Shown: positions 5,230 through 5,995 of the stretch, one piece after another
Position numbering within the stretch: position 1 is the stretch's first letter
How the letters are laid out: each line of letters begins with the position of its first letter
Assembly: GCA_014859615.1 (NCBI GenBank)
Contig: JACUTX010000155.1
Coordinates: 1-5,995 of the forward strand
Reading direction: 5' to 3'
Length of the DNA: 5,995 nt
From: Desulfuromonadales bacterium
Lineage (GTDB): Bacteria; Desulfobacterota; Desulfuromonadia; Desulfuromonadales; UBA2294
Position numbers and translations under genes: made by a program
Notes under the pieces: generated by a model
What the model saw: the letters and a program-made list of their open reading frames with translations, nothing else
Database searches by the model: none
What the model was told of the DNA's origin: nothing

Positions 5230-5820
5230 TCACGGTTTGGAAAAGACCACGGCAACCGCCCGGGGGCGTTGCTGGCTGACTGCTACATATCCGTGCCGTT
5301 CACTCGAATCGTAACAGACCGAATCGCCGGGACGCATCCGCATAATCTGCTCGCCATAATGAAAAACCAGCTCCCCCTCCAGCAGAAACAGAAATTCTTC
5401 CCCTTCATGACTGACGAGCAGATCGTCACTCATTTCGCGTTGCTCAAATTCAACCATGAACGGTTCAAAATGACTCCCTTTTTTACCGTAAGCGAGGGAG
5501 TTGTAGAGATAAGGCGAGAGATCAAAACCGGTACTGTTGCGTGGCGCGCGTTTACGCGTTTCACCAGCGCGAACAAAAATACAGTTACGAGCCCCTTCTT
5601 CCTGAAAAAAATGGTGCAGACCGACATCAAACGCCTTGGCGATCCGCAACAGCGTCGCCAGCGGTGGAATCACCTGTTCATTTTCGATCTGCGACAAAAG
5701 CGGCTTGGAGAGTCCGGTACGATCGGCCAACGCCTGCAACGTCATCCGTTTATCCTGGCGCAGTCTCCTGATCTTCATCCCGATCTGCAGCTCTTTAACT
5801 TCCGCTCTGGCATTCTCCAT
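5230..5820 (-). CDS. XRE-family regulator with C-terminal cupin domain
   Basis: This 196-residue DNA-binding regulator has an N-terminal helix-turn-helix (about residues 12-68: IGMKIRRLRQDKRMTLQALA, then GLSKPLLSQIENEQVIPPL) and a C-terminal cupin (about 115-194) likely to sense a small molecule. The HTH holds the typical LSQIENE recognition-helix signature. In the cupin, H138, E142 and H176 fall at metal-ligand positions, but the usual first His of the HxH pair is Val136, so metal binding may be weak or absent. The frame is open upstream to a GTG at 5871, but that GTG lies inside the promoter and has no ribosome site. ATG 5820, with AAGGAG 10 nt upstream, is chosen. The layout matches PuuR/DdlR-type XRE-cupin regulators, which often control adjacent genes and themselves. 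Neighbours are elbB downstream and a divergent promoter upstream; both are possible targets. Confidence 0.93.
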   Translation of the reverse strand: MENARAEVKELQIGMKIRRLRQDKRMTLQALADRTGLSKPLLSQIENEQVIPPLATLLRIAKAFDVGLHHFFQEEGARNCIFVRAGETRKRAPRNSTGFDLSPYLYNSLAYGKKGSHFEPFMVEFEQREMSDDLLVSHEGEEFLFLLEGELVFHYGEQIMRMRPGDSVCYDSSERHGYVAVSQQRPRAVAVVFSKP

Positions 5821-5849
5821 CGGTAGCCGACTCCTTATTTTTATTAATT

Positions 5850-5878
5850 TTTTTACCCCGAGCCCTGTCACAAGTCAA
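5850..5878 (-). promoter_or_regulatory. Promoter for the XRE-cupin regulator (and probably elbB)
   Basis: The minus strand carries TTGACT (5873-5878), an exact 17-nt spacer and TAAAAA (5850-5855), then an A/T-rich run. The -35 matches five of six, the -10 four of six. Transcription would start near 5843, leaving a leader of about 23 nt with the AAGGAG site. This also argues against translation starting at the in-frame GTG at 5871. Confidence 0.5.
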
Positions 5879-5917
5879 CTGTTACCAGCAGTAAAGATTC
5901 GACATAATAAAGGTGCG

Positions 5918-5932
5918 GCTCTGCATAAGAGC
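5918..5932. repeat. Short hairpin-type inverted repeat in the divergent intergenic region
   Basis: GCTCT (5918-5922) and AGAGC (5928-5932) are perfect complements around 5 nt. The GGCTCT at its left edge (5917-5922) recurs at 5947-5952, 30 bp away and so close to three helical turns. This suggests related protein-binding half-sites, but the motif is short. Confidence 0.3.
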
Positions 5933-5948
5933 AAAATCCTAACATTGG

Positions 5949-5976
5949 CTCTCTGAATTATTTTGACCTCAGAGAG
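5949..5976. promoter_or_regulatory. Candidate operator overlapping the divergent promoter
   Basis: CTCTCTGA (5949-5956) and TCAGAGAG (5969-5976) are perfect 8-bp inverted arms with a 12-nt spacer, so their centres are 20 bp apart, about two helical turns. The spacer contains the -35 hexamer of the plus-strand promoter and the right arm enters its spacer. This is the geometry of a repressor site for a dimer or pair of dimers. The likely binder is the adjacent XRE-cupin protein or the unseen divergent gene's product. Confidence 0.45.
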
Positions 5977-5991
5977 ATTCCCTCTTATCAT
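5963..5991 (+). promoter_or_regulatory. Divergent sigma70-type promoter at the right edge
   Basis: TTGACC (5963-5968), a 17-nt spacer and TATCAT (5986-5991) each match consensus in five of six positions. It is the best promoter in the window and points right, out of the window. It implies a divergently transcribed gene starting beyond 5995; the ATG at 5990 overlaps the -10 and cannot be its start. Confidence 0.6.
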
Positions 5992-5995
5992 GACC

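Noticed and set aside
5224..5826. 200-residue plus-strand frame opposite the XRE-cupin gene
   Set aside because: The minus strand encodes a clear HTH-cupin protein; the plus frame has no recognisable domain or ribosome site.
5821..5871. 17-residue N-terminal extension of the XRE-cupin protein from a GTG at 5871
   Set aside because: The GTG lies between the -35 and -10 of a promoter and lacks a ribosome site, whereas ATG 5820 has AAGGAG upstream.

Overview
The window fits a Gram-negative bacterium with an anaerobic or microaerophilic lifestyle. It carries a rubredoxin, a radical-SAM lipoyl synthase, ElbB, a LemA lipoprotein with a standard lipobox, and strong AGGAGG-type ribosome binding sites. 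My best guess is a Desulfuromonas/Geobacter-like deltaproteobacterium; this rests on gene content and style only. Every gene I can support lies on the minus strand, so the window reads right to left. A divergent plus-strand transcription unit appears to begin exactly at the right edge.

Reading right to left. (1) 5821-5995 is an intergenic regulatory region. It holds a good plus-strand sigma70-type promoter overlapped by an 8-bp inverted repeat, and a promoter for the first minus-strand gene. (2) 5230-5820 encodes an XRE helix-turn-helix/cupin regulator. It is followed after 51 nt by elbB (4516-5178) and then by a 52-residue rubredoxin (4247-4405), closed by a strong intrinsic terminator at 4190-4223. 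(3) 4004-4189 is an AT-rich leader in front of lipA, with two interleaved inverted repeats. (4) lipA (3131-4003) encodes lipoyl synthase with all six cluster cysteines. (5) 1003-3006 encodes a 667-residue membrane protein with a large unrecognised N-terminal region, a GIDE/BAM-like domain and one canonical EF-hand loop. A LemA-family membrane protein (415-987) follows only 15 nt downstream. (6) A second LemA-family protein, a predicted lipoprotein, starts at 331 behind its own extended -10 promoter and runs off the left edge.

Functionally there are three blocks. One is a small regulator/ElbB/rubredoxin cluster, plausibly tied to redox or carbonyl stress. The second is lipA, which makes the lipoyl cofactor of 2-oxoacid dehydrogenases and the glycine cleavage system. 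The third is a membrane-associated GIDE-like + LemA + LemA cluster of unknown role, which is the least described part of the window. No mobile elements, CRISPR arrays, rRNA or tRNA genes were seen.
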